A stretch of 64,000 nt of DNA from Skeletonema tropicum (Eukaryota; Bacillariophyta; Thalassiosirophyceae; Thalassiosirales; Thalassiosiraceae). Position 1 is the first letter of the stretch; every line of letters begins with the position of its first letter. A program made the translations under genes and the position numbers. The notes beneath the pieces are model-generated. The model saw only the letters and a program-made list of their open reading frames with translations, searched no databases and had not been told where the DNA came from. The stretch is from NCBI GenBank assembly GCA_037178625.1, contig CM074140.1:1178001-1242000 (forward strand). Reading direction: 5' to 3'. Of the stretch, positions 1-9,252 are shown piece after piece.

Positions 1-558
1 ACACTCTTGATGCCTACGGGTACTCTTGCAGTGCAAATAGTCCTTGGTTGGCTTGTTCAACGTGGTGTCGGCGTGTTTCCTGGCACTACGTCGACAGCTC
101 ACTTGGTAGAAAATAGTCCTTTGACTTTGGCCAGCATTCCCAAGTTCAGTCCACGAGAGAATTTAGACATTGAAACTGCACTAATAGCAATAGTCAATGG
201 TAAGGGTACCGAAGAGATTGGTGGGATCACACGAACAGAAAAGGAAGGTATCACTCCAGAGAATGTAGAACTTACCGCCAGTGGTAGTCTTACCTCCAGT
301 GACCTTGTTGGCGTCGACGGAGGAGGAATCGTCGCCACCTTTTTTAACAGCTTACAGCGCAACATTCGAATCTTCCAGATCCATCCAGAGACGGGAAGAC
401 AGATACAGTTATCTCGGGGCATACCTCCAGGGAGGAGTGGACGGCTGATTGTAGAACCTGAAGATGTCTTGATAGCATACGATGGTCACGGTACTGCAGT
501 CAAAAAGTTTCTAGTAGAAGAAGGCACTTCTGGGAGGGTAGACTTTACCTGTGAATAA
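1..558 (+). CDS. Aldo-keto reductase C-terminus fused to a VHL-beta-like domain (5' partial)
   Basis: The reading frame is open at the window edge, so the start lies upstream. The first ~45 residues resemble the last helix region of aldo-keto reductases (WLVQRGVGVFPGTTS followed by LVENSPL and IPKFSP), which in that family helps bind the NADPH phosphate. After a linker of about 55 residues, the last ~70 residues (FFNSLQRNIRIFQIHPETG, then IPPG, then VLIAYDG) resemble the beta domain of von Hippel-Lindau proteins. The stop is TAA at 556-558. The catalytic Tyr/Lys part of the reductase is outside the window, so activity cannot be judged. The domain calls are by pattern recognition; the VHL-like part is the less certain one. 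Confidence 0.55.
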   Translation, partial: TLLMPTGTLAVQIVLGWLVQRGVGVFPGTTSTAHLVENSPLTLASIPKFSPRENLDIETALIAIVNGKGTEEIGGITRTEKEGITPENVELTASGSLTSSDLVGVDGGGIVATFFNSLQRNIRIFQIHPETGRQIQLSRGIPPGRSGRLIVEPEDVLIAYDGHGTAVKKFLVEEGTSGRVDFTCE

Positions 559-636
559 CATAGATTAGATGATGACAGTTTTATTCGTGTATAAGTTATC
601 ATTGATGTTACATTATTCCAAGCTCTCTTCATCTGC

Positions 637-1635
637 CTATCCAGTCGTAGCAAATGCAACTCCACCAATGACCAATGGTATACCCAGATATAACCGTACA
701 AAGTCCAGCAATAGAAGAATCATCATTCCATGACCACAAGCGGTGGTGAAAGTATCCACAAGTGTCACTGGTCGATCCTTCTGCTTACTGTCGTCAATAT
801 GAGAATCAAAGTAGTAAAATCCAGGAAAGCTGACAATGAAATAAATGCCATAAAATGCTGATCCCCACGTGTATGCCATTGTTCTATCCTCAAACCGATA
901 GTAGGGAAAGCTAGATATTGTTAATGTCTCCATAAAGGCAGTGAAGTAGCTGAGAGATAATATTGTGAACCAAAACAGAATCGTTTTCATCCATCCCTTT
1001 TGATACGATTTATCCACAAATCGCAATATACCATTACTGACACACACATGATAGGTGCAAAAGTAGAAATGAGTGGCCAAGAACATTGCAATTGGTACAT
1101 CATTAAGTCTATGCGATGGCATGGTATATTCCGCCTTGAGCACCGAGTAAAAGTAATGAGTATACCAGTAATTACCAATAAAGGCATATGTCATGAGATA
1201 GATTGTCGCCTTGGTCGAATACCTCTTATAGTACGGTCGTTGCATATCAGGATTAATGATGATTCTGTTCTTCACTACAGGAGCACTTGCCAATGGATAC
1301 AGAAATGGTTGTAGCATTAATGGCAATGCTAATCCACCACATACTCCGAGATATCCCCAGGCAGTCAGGTATTCATAAGCTTGGGACACTACTATGAAGC
1401 CGAAGATGCCAATCCATACAACTGTGTATTGCCAGGCGAAGACTTCGTAGCAGTATTTACTTGGCTCTGACTTTGGGTCGGGCAAGAGCAGTGGTACTTT
1501 CGAAGTATTGTTTTTGGGGGCTTCGTTCATCGGTGTTTGAAGGGAGTGCATGCCAACAAGGATTGCAAACATTGTGAATAGGATGGCAGTCATCTTTGCC
1601 TCGATTGGCAAGTCGCTGATATTATCACTCATCAT
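637..1635 (-). CDS. CPI1: Cycloeucalenol cycloisomerase
   Basis: A 332-residue multi-span membrane protein that starts at ATG ATG (1635). It matches the plant cyclopropyl sterol isomerase family, which opens the cyclopropane ring of cycloeucalenol to give obtusifoliol in the endoplasmic reticulum. Diagnostic stretches include YLMTYAFIGNYWYTHYFYSV, then PSHRLNDVPIAMFLATHFYF, SLSYFTAFMETLTISSFPYY and YGIYFIVSFPGFYYFD, in the same order as in plants. About seven or eight hydrophobic segments are visible. The length is slightly above the plant enzyme because of a polar insert near residues 35-60. Its presence implies that sterols are made through cycloartenol. It runs tail-to-tail with the gene at 1-558, about 80 bp apart. 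No intron is needed. Confidence 0.9.
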   Translation of the reverse strand: MMSDNISDLPIEAKMTAILFTMFAILVGMHSLQTPMNEAPKNNTSKVPLLLPDPKSEPSKYCYEVFAWQYTVVWIGIFGFIVVSQAYEYLTAWGYLGVCGGLALPLMLQPFLYPLASAPVVKNRIIINPDMQRPYYKRYSTKATIYLMTYAFIGNYWYTHYFYSVLKAEYTMPSHRLNDVPIAMFLATHFYFCTYHVCVSNGILRFVDKSYQKGWMKTILFWFTILSLSYFTAFMETLTISSFPYYRFEDRTMAYTWGSAFYGIYFIVSFPGFYYFDSHIDDSKQKDRPVTLVDTFTTACGHGMMILLLLDFVRLYLGIPLVIGGVAFATTG

Positions 1636-2019
1636 GTTTCTCTTGTGCTATGTATTACTCCAAGAAGTTAAGAAACAGAGACGTCGTCATGTACTCATGC
1701 ACAGTAAGAGTGTATCCTGCTGTCAAAATTTGCATCAGAGATCGAAGAGGATTGTGTTGAGTTGCGGGTTGCGGGTTTCTGTCGGGGCACTCAAGATCCA
1801 AATGGATGTTAAATTGGTCTTTTCTATCCAATATTGGTCCAAATAATACTAATTGGATATTTCGAGGGCTCAAGCTTGGCCCGAATCCTGTCATCTTTCA
1901 CCACCATCTCGCGTTTTTGAGCTCAAAATCATGGCCACACAACATGCATCATCGGCGGCACTCATCATAAAGACGCTATAAATAATATCCACCTTAAGAA
2001 GGTCCAAAACTCTACAACC

Positions 2020-3290
2020 ATGTCGATGTGCTTTCGCCAAGCCGCTAGACGGGCACTACAATGCACTGCGGGTAGTACCAAACAAGGTATTAAATTTGGA
2101 ACACATCATCACCTACACAACAAAAATTCATTAGCGGCAACAGCGGCATCAGCATCATCGACAACTACAATCCTCCAAAGAGAATTCAGCGCCGCCAAAA
2201 AGAAACAGTCCATAAACGGGAGCAACAAAAACGAAGAACCAACCTATCAAGAACGTAAAGCAGCCGAAAAACAACTCCGGCGTGAAACATGGGAAAAGAA
2301 ACAGGCACGTCTCGAACGTCTCAAAACACGTCGCGACAACAGTCCCAAGGATGTCAAAAAGACTGCCTTTCGTTCCTGGTGGGATAAGGAATTGATGTAC
2401 CATAATAAACTTCAACGGATGGCCAAGAAGGAGGGGAAGCCGTGGAGGATTCGTGTCGCTGCCATGGTGGAACGGTTGCCGGTGGTAACGCCCGATGTGG
2501 AAGAGTGGGAGCAGGATTATATTGATTTGAGGGACTTTTTGATGACGTTTGGGAAGGAGTATCCTGCGGAGACGGGGTTTATGTTTGCACCGGATAAACC
2601 GGAGGATCATGTTGTGGAGAGTGATGAAGAGTTGATTGGTAAGTTTTGGTGTATTGTTCTTATTGTTTGGGGGAGAGATACTGGAGTATTGCGAGTTTAT
2701 TCGTTTTGACTTCGATGTATCTAGCAAGACTCGCTGATACATGCTTGATCAAAGTGCTCACATTAAACCATTGTTCCGTCGTAACATAAAATTCATAGCC
2801 GGGTTACCATTTACCCCTGCCCCTCGTGAAACTGAAGCTGATGCATCTGGTGATGTCAAGACACTTGACCGTCAGCTCAAAACACGCGTCTATCTCACAA
2901 TCAAAACCGACGCAGAGGGTAATTTATCTGGACCACGGTGGACATTGCCAAGCGCACTTGCCGAGAATAACGAATCTCTATTGGCAGCCGCGGAGCGTGC
3001 GGTTTCAGATGCTGTGGGGAGTGACTTGAAATTGTGGTGCCCATCAAATGCACCAATGGCGGTGAATATGCGTGTGTACAATGACAAGTTACCAGAGTCT
3101 TTCAGAGAGAATTATTTCGGAGAAAAGATTTTTTATTATCGAGTGCAGTATGATAACACTGGTGGAGGTGTGGATGAAGCGGCGATGAAAGCTGATGACT
3201 TATGCATGGTTGACACGAGAGGAGGTTGTAGAGAGGATAGAAGAAGAGAGGGGAAAGCATCAGGCAAAGTTCTTTCATTACATGCTGTAG
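2020..3290 (+). CDS. MRPL46: Mitochondrial large-subunit ribosomal protein L46 (frame broken twice)
   Basis: Two exons: 2020-2638, then from 2725 after an intron of 86 bp (GTAAG...CTAG). The N-terminus is basic and Ser/Ala-rich, as in a mitochondrial presequence, followed by a charged helical stretch. The second half is the Nudix-like fold of L46, with PRWTLPSALAENNESLLAAA and later an acidic-basic C-terminus. Reading the family-consistent protein needs one extra base near 2740 (LADT then MLDQS) and one base fewer at 3200 (KADD then YAWLTREE). The last part then ends at TAG 3288-3290 with KFFHYML. With no correction, the C-terminus would be a different frame ending at 3307. The two shifts cancel. 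I read them as assembly errors in a live gene, but a decayed gene is possible. Confidence 0.75.
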
Positions 3291-3303
3291 GAAGAATTAT
3301 ATC

Positions 3304-4618
3304 TTAATAATGAAGCAATTTAATGAGTTCTCTTGCATAGCCTTTCGAATCTTCCCATGCCAAGCTTATTCTACCACCAATCAACTTTGTACCTCCCCTG
3401 TTACCATTTCTCGCCATGTACTCTTCCACTGTTTCTTGCTCAACTTCTGTTTCCACGAGCTTGTCAGAAGACTTTCGTTGCCAGAAATAACTTTTTGGCC
3501 GACGTCTTGGTTTCCTATCAGCGCCTCGGATGAAATCAATCTTAACACCTGTGCCTTTTAACGAGTTCAAACTATCTTTGCAGCCATCCTGTAGTGCGCC
3601 AGCAAGAAAGGCAAATGTTGAGTATTTACTCTTACCACCAAGATGCTTCGCTGCACTGACACAATTTGGAGTCCAGTGGTCGCCTAGGCTTGCTGGATCA
3701 CCAACCAAATTCCGCTCGGAAAATTTCTGAATGAACCGTCCGTTTTTCCTCAATGAGTAGGCCCAAAATAGTTTGCCAACAATACCTGATAGTGTGCGGT
3801 AAGATCGTTGAACCCTATTTGGATCAGTCCCTTCTAGAAAGAAAGGCAGCCTAGGAGGCGAAGATAACACAACATTGGTCAATTCTTTCTCAAATAGTGC
3901 ACTTTTGTCTACTGCTGATTGGGCCACCTTGAGTGCTATCGGTGCACACCCTCCATTTGCAACGATGGTCCAATTGTGGATTTCGCGACCTTCTTCGCTA
4001 CTCTTCCTCTCGTAATCACTCATCAGATGTTCAAGTTGTTCCGCCCAGTCACTAATATTTAACAGAGGAAATTTCTTTAGCTCTTGGCCACTATCCGACT
4101 GAATTGGTGAACTTGCAGTGTAACTCCCAAGTAGATCTGGAGAAATGAATGCAATTCTACCTTGCTGCACATCTGCATCTGCTAGAGATTTCAACAACCG
4201 ATCATGGTACCATTTTCCAATACCAACTCCTATCGGATGAACTAACATGACTGCAGTTGTTGTATTCTCTGGAGAAGCGTTTCTGATGACAAGTTCATCA
4301 TAATCGTATGCGATCTTATATGATGTAGGTGCTGATTTTGTGCTTTTGCGTAATAGAAGTTTTCTCAACCTTGTCAGTGACAACAACTTTTTGTTTGTCT
4401 TTTGTGTGCAGCGATTGGTTGCAAATGTTGTCTCAAATGTCGATGTTGATCTCTTGATAACTACCTTATTTGCACCTTCACTTGAAGATAGGAGTGAAGT
4501 AGAATACCGGCTGCCCTGAACGTAGCGGCAAGTTTGAATAGATGTAAAAGCTGCGCCATATGCCGCAAAGGAGAGAAACAAAAGCAGGTGACAGTGGCAA
4601 GCACAGATTGTTGACCAT
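3304..4618 (-). CDS. Alpha/beta-hydrolase fold protein with plastid-type leader
   Basis: About 425 residues are open. Residues ~108-115 (MLVHPIGVGIGKWYHDR) form the strand and oxyanion-hole region of an alpha/beta hydrolase. The nucleophile-elbow position reads ANGGCAP instead of GxSxG, so the usual catalytic Ser is not obvious and the protein may be non-canonical or inactive. The C-terminus (GTKLIGGRISLAWEDSKG) resembles the segment before the catalytic His. The N-terminus, LLLFLSFAAYGAAFTSIQ, looks like a diatom signal peptide with an AAF cleavage motif, suggesting plastid import. There is no in-frame ATG at the 5' end. An ATG at 4618 is in another frame and would connect through a single-base shift before 4581. 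The gene is convergent with L46. Confidence 0.6.
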
Positions 4619-4848
4619 TCTGTTTGTTGTATGCGAGTGCTATTACTTCTACTGTATAGCCCGGTTTCTAGTCTTCTCTAACTCTTCCTCTTTGGGAAAG
4701 ATTTTCTATACGAACCCTACGGAGGAATTACTACACAAAAAGAGTTCTCACCGCCACAAAACAAAGCTAAGCAAACCAAGTCACCAAGAGCAAAGCCGCA
4801 TCGATCCATCGATCTCCATACAACCAATCGAAGTAATTCTAAAGCAAG

Positions 4849-5691
4849 ATGATGCGATCAACTCAAGCACTCAGGCGCGTAGCTTCGGCAATCGCTCCCA
4901 AGCAGAGTCTTCTTCGTGCAACCTCATTCGCAGCACCATCAGCTCATCATTCTGCTCTTGCATCAATCCAAACAGCAACCATCACGAACAACCCCAGATC
5001 ATTTGCCACAGCCGCCAACAACTTGGGTTCCATCTTACAACGTGAAATCAATGAAGAAGATGAAGCCGCTGCAGAATTCGGAGGTCAAATGCCTCCCGAT
5101 CTTGCCGAGCTTCATTCCGATATAGCCGCCAAGTGGACTATTTTAGAAGGTATTTCGGGAATTGGATCTGGTGGTGAGACTGGAAGTGGTGCAACCGTAC
5201 GATTGTTCCGAAAGAGTCCTGGATCCAATGGTGCAAAGATTGGTGTGGTATTTCACTGTCAAGATACAGAGGAAGATATCCCGTTTGATGAAGAACAGTT
5301 TTTATCTGGTCAGGAGGATGACAGTGAGGAAGAGCCAGCGCAGGCAGTTCGTTTTGGCGTGACTGTTTCCAAGGCAGGGAAAACGGTAGTTCTTCAATGC
5401 CGATGTGGAGGAGATGGAGCTATCAGCGTTGAGAGTGCCACTGTAAGAGATGGAGAGTCTGAAAGTGTCCTCACGGCCTTGGCTGGAGGAGAGAATTTGA
5501 ATGCAGCACTCTATCAGGGACCAGAGTTCACGGAGCTTGCGGAAGATCTCCAGGAGTCCTTCCAGGAATACGTTGTGAAAGAGTGTGGTATTGATGAGGA
5601 TGTTTCTGCGTTTATTTTAATGTATGCAGATTATAGAGAGCAGGTCGAGTACGTCACTTGGATGAAAACTGCCATTGATATCCTTGACTAA
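4849..5691 (+). CDS. MAM33: Mitochondrial matrix acidic glycoprotein, MAM33/p32 family
   Basis: 280 residues starting at ATG ATG. Residues 1-55 are basic and rich in Ser, Ala and Thr without acidic residues, typical of a mitochondrial presequence. The mature part opens with LGSILQREINEEDEAA, then an acidic loop (EEDIPFDEEQFL) and strands with VRFGVTVSKAGKTVVLQCRC. It closes with the family C-terminal helices (YQGPEFTELAEDLQESFQEY and VEYVTWMKTAIDIL). The length and domain order match yeast Mam33 and human C1QBP, which form doughnut-shaped acidic trimers in the matrix and assist mitochondrial ribosome and respiratory-chain assembly. It lies head-to-head with the hydrolase (about 230 bp) and near two other mitochondrial genes (L46, COX15). 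No intron. Confidence 0.88.
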   Translation: MMRSTQALRRVASAIAPKQSLLRATSFAAPSAHHSALASIQTATITNNPRSFATAANNLGSILQREINEEDEAAAEFGGQMPPDLAELHSDIAAKWTILEGISGIGSGGETGSGATVRLFRKSPGSNGAKIGVVFHCQDTEEDIPFDEEQFLSGQEDDSEEEPAQAVRFGVTVSKAGKTVVLQCRCGGDGAISVESATVRDGESESVLTALAGGENLNAALYQGPEFTELAEDLQESFQEYVVKECGIDEDVSAFILMYADYREQVEYVTWMKTAIDILD

Positions 5692-5808
5692 TTTAAATCA
5701 TAGATCGTAGAGCTAGGCAGATAGACATTATAATAGAGCTTTCGTAATAACAACATAGGCATGACAAGATAGATATGAAATAATGTCGAAATATCGAATT
5801 AGTGCTAA

Positions 5809-7219
5809 TTAGAGTTTCATAGTTGGTACCTTCGTAACAACGGCAGGGCCCTTGACGATGCCTCCGCTTCCACCACCTCCACTTACAACTTTAGATACAT
5901 TTCCAATTGCAACCTTCGACATAACACTTCGAGACGCATACCTCAACGAATGTGCAGTATATAGTCCACATGACAACACCACCAAACTTCCAAGTTGATG
6001 AGTTGCAGCAAGATTTATCGGTACATAATTCAACAAGGTTGCAATCCCCAGTGACATTTGAGCTGTGGCAGCTGTACCCAATGATACAAGACCTCGTCTT
6101 ACCTGAGGTGTAGTACTAGACCGTCCTATGGCAGCCAATGACGCTCTTCCCATGGGATGAAGTAGTCCATACCCAGCCACACTCACAGCACTCAATGCGG
6201 TAGCTGTCCCCAACACTCTATGATTCCATTGCACAGTGGCTGTCGTCTCAAATAGATTACGCCACTTCGGTACCTTGTTAGGGTCTACCATATCTTCCAA
6301 CGGGATCCATTGATCATTCATTAATGGATAAGTATTGTAGGCATTTCCTGCATCATTGCCAGCCACAAACGCACCTGATAAAATCGTCAAACCGGTAAGA
6401 CCAACAGTGGCCAAAACACCCCCACGTACCTTCTGAGCATGTCGAAGTGCATTCGGAGAAAGATTTTTAGTATATTGCTGCAACATAGAAAGAGTCTCAG
6501 CCGATTTCTCCTTGGCCACCATGGCATATCGATCGACTGGGAACGAAAGTGCCCCCAATCCCGTCCAAACAAGGAAGGAGTACGTCCCAACCGCCATACC
6601 CAAATGTGCCGCCAATCGGTACGGACTAACACGTATCTCATTCCGATCACCACGTCGATCTTCTCCAAGACCACTCTTTACCATCCACCACCCTACCAAA
6701 CCCTGTGTTCCACCCATGGCAAAGAGTACTGCAAGACGAGATTGATACCCAGGTGGGATGGCCGATGTGATTGCTTTTGGAATAATAGAAGAATCAGCTG
6801 ATGATGATATATTCTTAGGTCGATGCATCCACGTAAAGTACGCCCATCCAGTCCCATACACCAATCCTACCACACGACCCATCATACGATGTCCCCACTC
6901 CCAATAAAAAATGTATTTGAATTCCTCCAACGTCATGTTCTGTCGTTGCTGCCACTCTGGGTATTGTTTGTATCGTTCAAATTCAACCGTCCATTCTTCG
7001 GTAGTGATGGGTGGTCGAGACCCAAGTGGCTTCCAGTCGGTCATGGATAGGCCGGATTTGGTGAGACGTGTGACTCCACCGATGTGTACCATGCCAAAGA
7101 CGAGGGAGGAGGTGCCGAGGAGCCATTTGCCCAGTGGTGCGTGGGGGTTGAGTGTGGATTGGGAGAGGATTGGTAGGCCTTTGGAGACTGATGTTATGGA
7201 GGAGGGATGGGGATGCCAT
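5809..7219 (-). CDS. COX15: Heme A synthase
   Basis: The family-like part runs from about 7180 down to the stop near 5809, about 460 residues. The enzyme oxidises the heme O methyl group to the formyl group of heme A in the inner mitochondrial membrane. Visible landmarks, in order: VHIGGVTRLTKSGLSMTDWK, then FYWEWGHRMMGR with a heme-ligand His, GGTQGLVGWWMV, RLAAHLG, the loop NDAGNAYNTYPLMND, WNHRVLG and NLAATHQLG with further ligand His residues. Eight hydrophobic spans fit. The 5' end is uncertain. The conserved frame has no ATG upstream of the HIGG motif. An ATG at 7219 sits one frame off before a C-rich stretch, so a single-base shift or an unseen 5' exon is likely. A longer open frame reaches 7416 but starts with TTG. 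Confidence 0.88.
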
Positions 7220-7553
7220 GTTTTATTGTTTTGTTGGTTGTCGTGTATAATTGTGATGTCAGTTTTGCAGTCGAATCTGTATTCCAACTGAAAATGAGCT
7301 ATCGAACACAAGTTGTGCCAAGCTAATGTCAGCAAGAAGAAGTTACTTGAAGCTGCGTATGTGCACACGAAAAGACTAATGCGCTCGATACTCTCGGCCA
7401 CTATGGTGAGAATCAAGGACCATCTACTCCAACATAACAGTTATCTTCAACTGATTACAGGTCCATGCATTATGTCGGCGTTGGGTAGGTCTGTGAGGTG
7501 GCTTTGCCGAAAAATGAAAAAATCTAAATAATGAGAGGAGCTAAGTCGTTCGT

Positions 7554-7585
7554 TCTGTCGGTCGGTCGGTCGTTCTGTCGTTCTG
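7554..7585. repeat. Short GTCG/GTTCT simple repeat
   Basis: Consecutive GTCG and GTTCT units just upstream of the C/G-rich tandem repeats. It is low-complexity sequence in the intergenic region after COX15. Confidence 0.6.
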
Positions 7586-7623
7586 TCCGGGCCCTTTGGC
7601 GTGTCCTTTGGCCTTCACGGGCA

Positions 7624-7903
7624 TTTTCGATCGACTCTTTCTTTGATTGGCTTGATTTGACCCCTTGCCCCCCCCCGTTTTTAGAGTTTTCGATTGACTC
7701 TTTCTTTGATTGCCTTAGATTTGAATGTTCAGGGGGGGACACCCCCCCTTGCCCCCCCCGTGTTTAGAATTTTCGATTGACTCTTTCTTTGATTGGCTTA
7801 GATTTGATTGTTCAGGGGGGACACCCCCCCTTGCCCCCCGTGTTTAGAATTTTCGATTGACTCTTTCTTTGATTGGCTTAGATTTGATTGTTCAGGGGGG
7901 GAC
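7624..7903. repeat. Four-copy tandem repeat (~80 bp) with C/G-run hairpins
   Basis: Units start at 7624, 7687, 7770 and 7850, each opening with TTTTCGATTGACTCTTTC and continuing with a GATTGGCTTAGATTTGATTG-like core. Units 2 and 3 hold a run of six or seven G, then ACA, then seven or eight C, which can fold as a hairpin, followed by TTGCCCCCC. Unit 1 lacks the G run and unit 4 is cut short. The open frames across it are products of the repeat, not genes. Confidence 0.85.
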
Positions 7904-7904
7904 A

Positions 7905-7970
7905 CACGGAAGAGGCAAATGGACCTACTCGGATTCGCACGGAAGAGGCAAATGGACCTACTCGGATTCG
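7905..7970. repeat. Exact 33-bp tandem duplication
   Basis: Two back-to-back copies (7905-7937 and 7938-7970) of a unit that starts CACGGAAGAGGCAAATGG and ends CGGATTCG. It lies directly against the fourth C/G-rich repeat unit. Confidence 0.9.
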
Positions 7971-7974
7971 GTGA

Positions 7975-8318
7975 ATGGAAGAGAGGAAAGAAGTGTGGTC
8001 AGTTTGAAAACATTTATATTGTCAGGGTCGAGGTCAGCGAGCAAGTCTACTACGAGAACGATGAAGTCAAATCGGACTCAAACGTGAAGCGTGAAGCACT
8101 GGATGCAGACACCGATAATGAAGATGCCCCACCGAGCAAGCGCCGTAACATTTGCGTTACTAGGTAAGAAGATGAGGCAGAAGGTCGATCTTGAAACCCT
8201 CAACAATATCAGAAATGAACATGATACTCTTACATTGTACAACAAGGCTCTCACTTCTAACGTCAATTACATCACCACTTTCACCAACATTAAGAAGGAA
8301 TCCGAGAGTGGGTACTAA
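7975..8318 (+). pseudogene. Possible gene remnant of unknown function
   Basis: One frame reads an acidic-basic stretch (SNVKREALDADTDNEDAPPS) ending at 8167. An overlapping frame then continues with KVDLETLNNIRNEHDTLTLY and ends at 8318. The two halves have coding-like composition and may be one coiled-coil protein split by a frame break near 8160. There is no recognisable domain and no convincing start, because the 5' side is the tandem repeat. It could equally be chance. Confidence 0.25.
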
Positions 8319-9252
8319 CTCTGCCAAATCATACTAACAGTCCTGTAGAATATTATTTCACCAAATGATTTACGTCTCGCTCTAATTTCTTCCTACCTGT
8401 CTTCAATCGTTTCCACACGTTCACATTAAACCTCTTCATAGATAATCCCTCTCACATAAATCAATATTCTCCCAACCGTTTCTCAGTAATCACTACACAG
8501 CATTCGTAGAAGGCAATGTACAACCTTTATTACATAATTATTAAAGTGTTACATAACGTACTATTTGAATACTGCTATGTATATAAGTAGACACAATCAA
8601 TATCGTAGTAGATAGCCGGTGCCTCCTCTCTTATTTAGAAAACCCGCGCAGCGGCTAGACGAGCGTCAGCGAGGCTAGTAAAAATGAAAGGAGGCGGGCG
8701 AGGCGGAGGGCGCGTCGCGCGTCGCGGTTGAAGACTGATACCATATACCGTGCGGTATTGGTGACACATCATTGTGACAGTCTTCCGGTATTTCACGTGG
8801 AATGTGTGTGTGTGTGTTCCTCCTTTCTCGCTCAATCATGCTCATGGTTCCTCATCGAGAGCGCATTCATGCCATCGCCATTCAACAGCCACGTCAAAAA
8901 AGAACACCGACTTCGGGAAGAAACGCACGCCATGGCGGCATTATCAGCGGCTTCGGTGTCAGTGGAACATTGAATTCTATTGAATTGAAGAAGAATCTTT
9001 CGCACTTATCACAACTGATTAGAAGTACTCCTATCATTTAGTTGGTGCATCAAAGCAGCATCTCTTGATTGATAAGGCAAGTGAATCCGGCAACACAACA
9101 AGAATCTAGGGGTACGCGCGAGGTGAAGGAATCTCAATAACAATAACAACAACAAGCTAAAAGCTCGGGAACCTGCTTCTACACTTGAAGAAATCAGAAT
9201 CTGGAGTGATAACAACATAAAACAACTACATCGCTGAGAGACGAACGTCATC
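8319..9252. other. Intergenic region with a GC-rich patch
   Basis: No gene is seen. Most of it is A/T-rich, but 8641-8735 is an abrupt GC-rich patch (AACCCGCGCAGCGG, later GGGCGAGGCGGAGG and GCGCGTCGCGCGTCGCGG). A short TG dinucleotide run lies at about 8802-8815. The last ~200 bp precede the start of the amidotransferase gene and probably hold its promoter. Confidence 0.6.
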
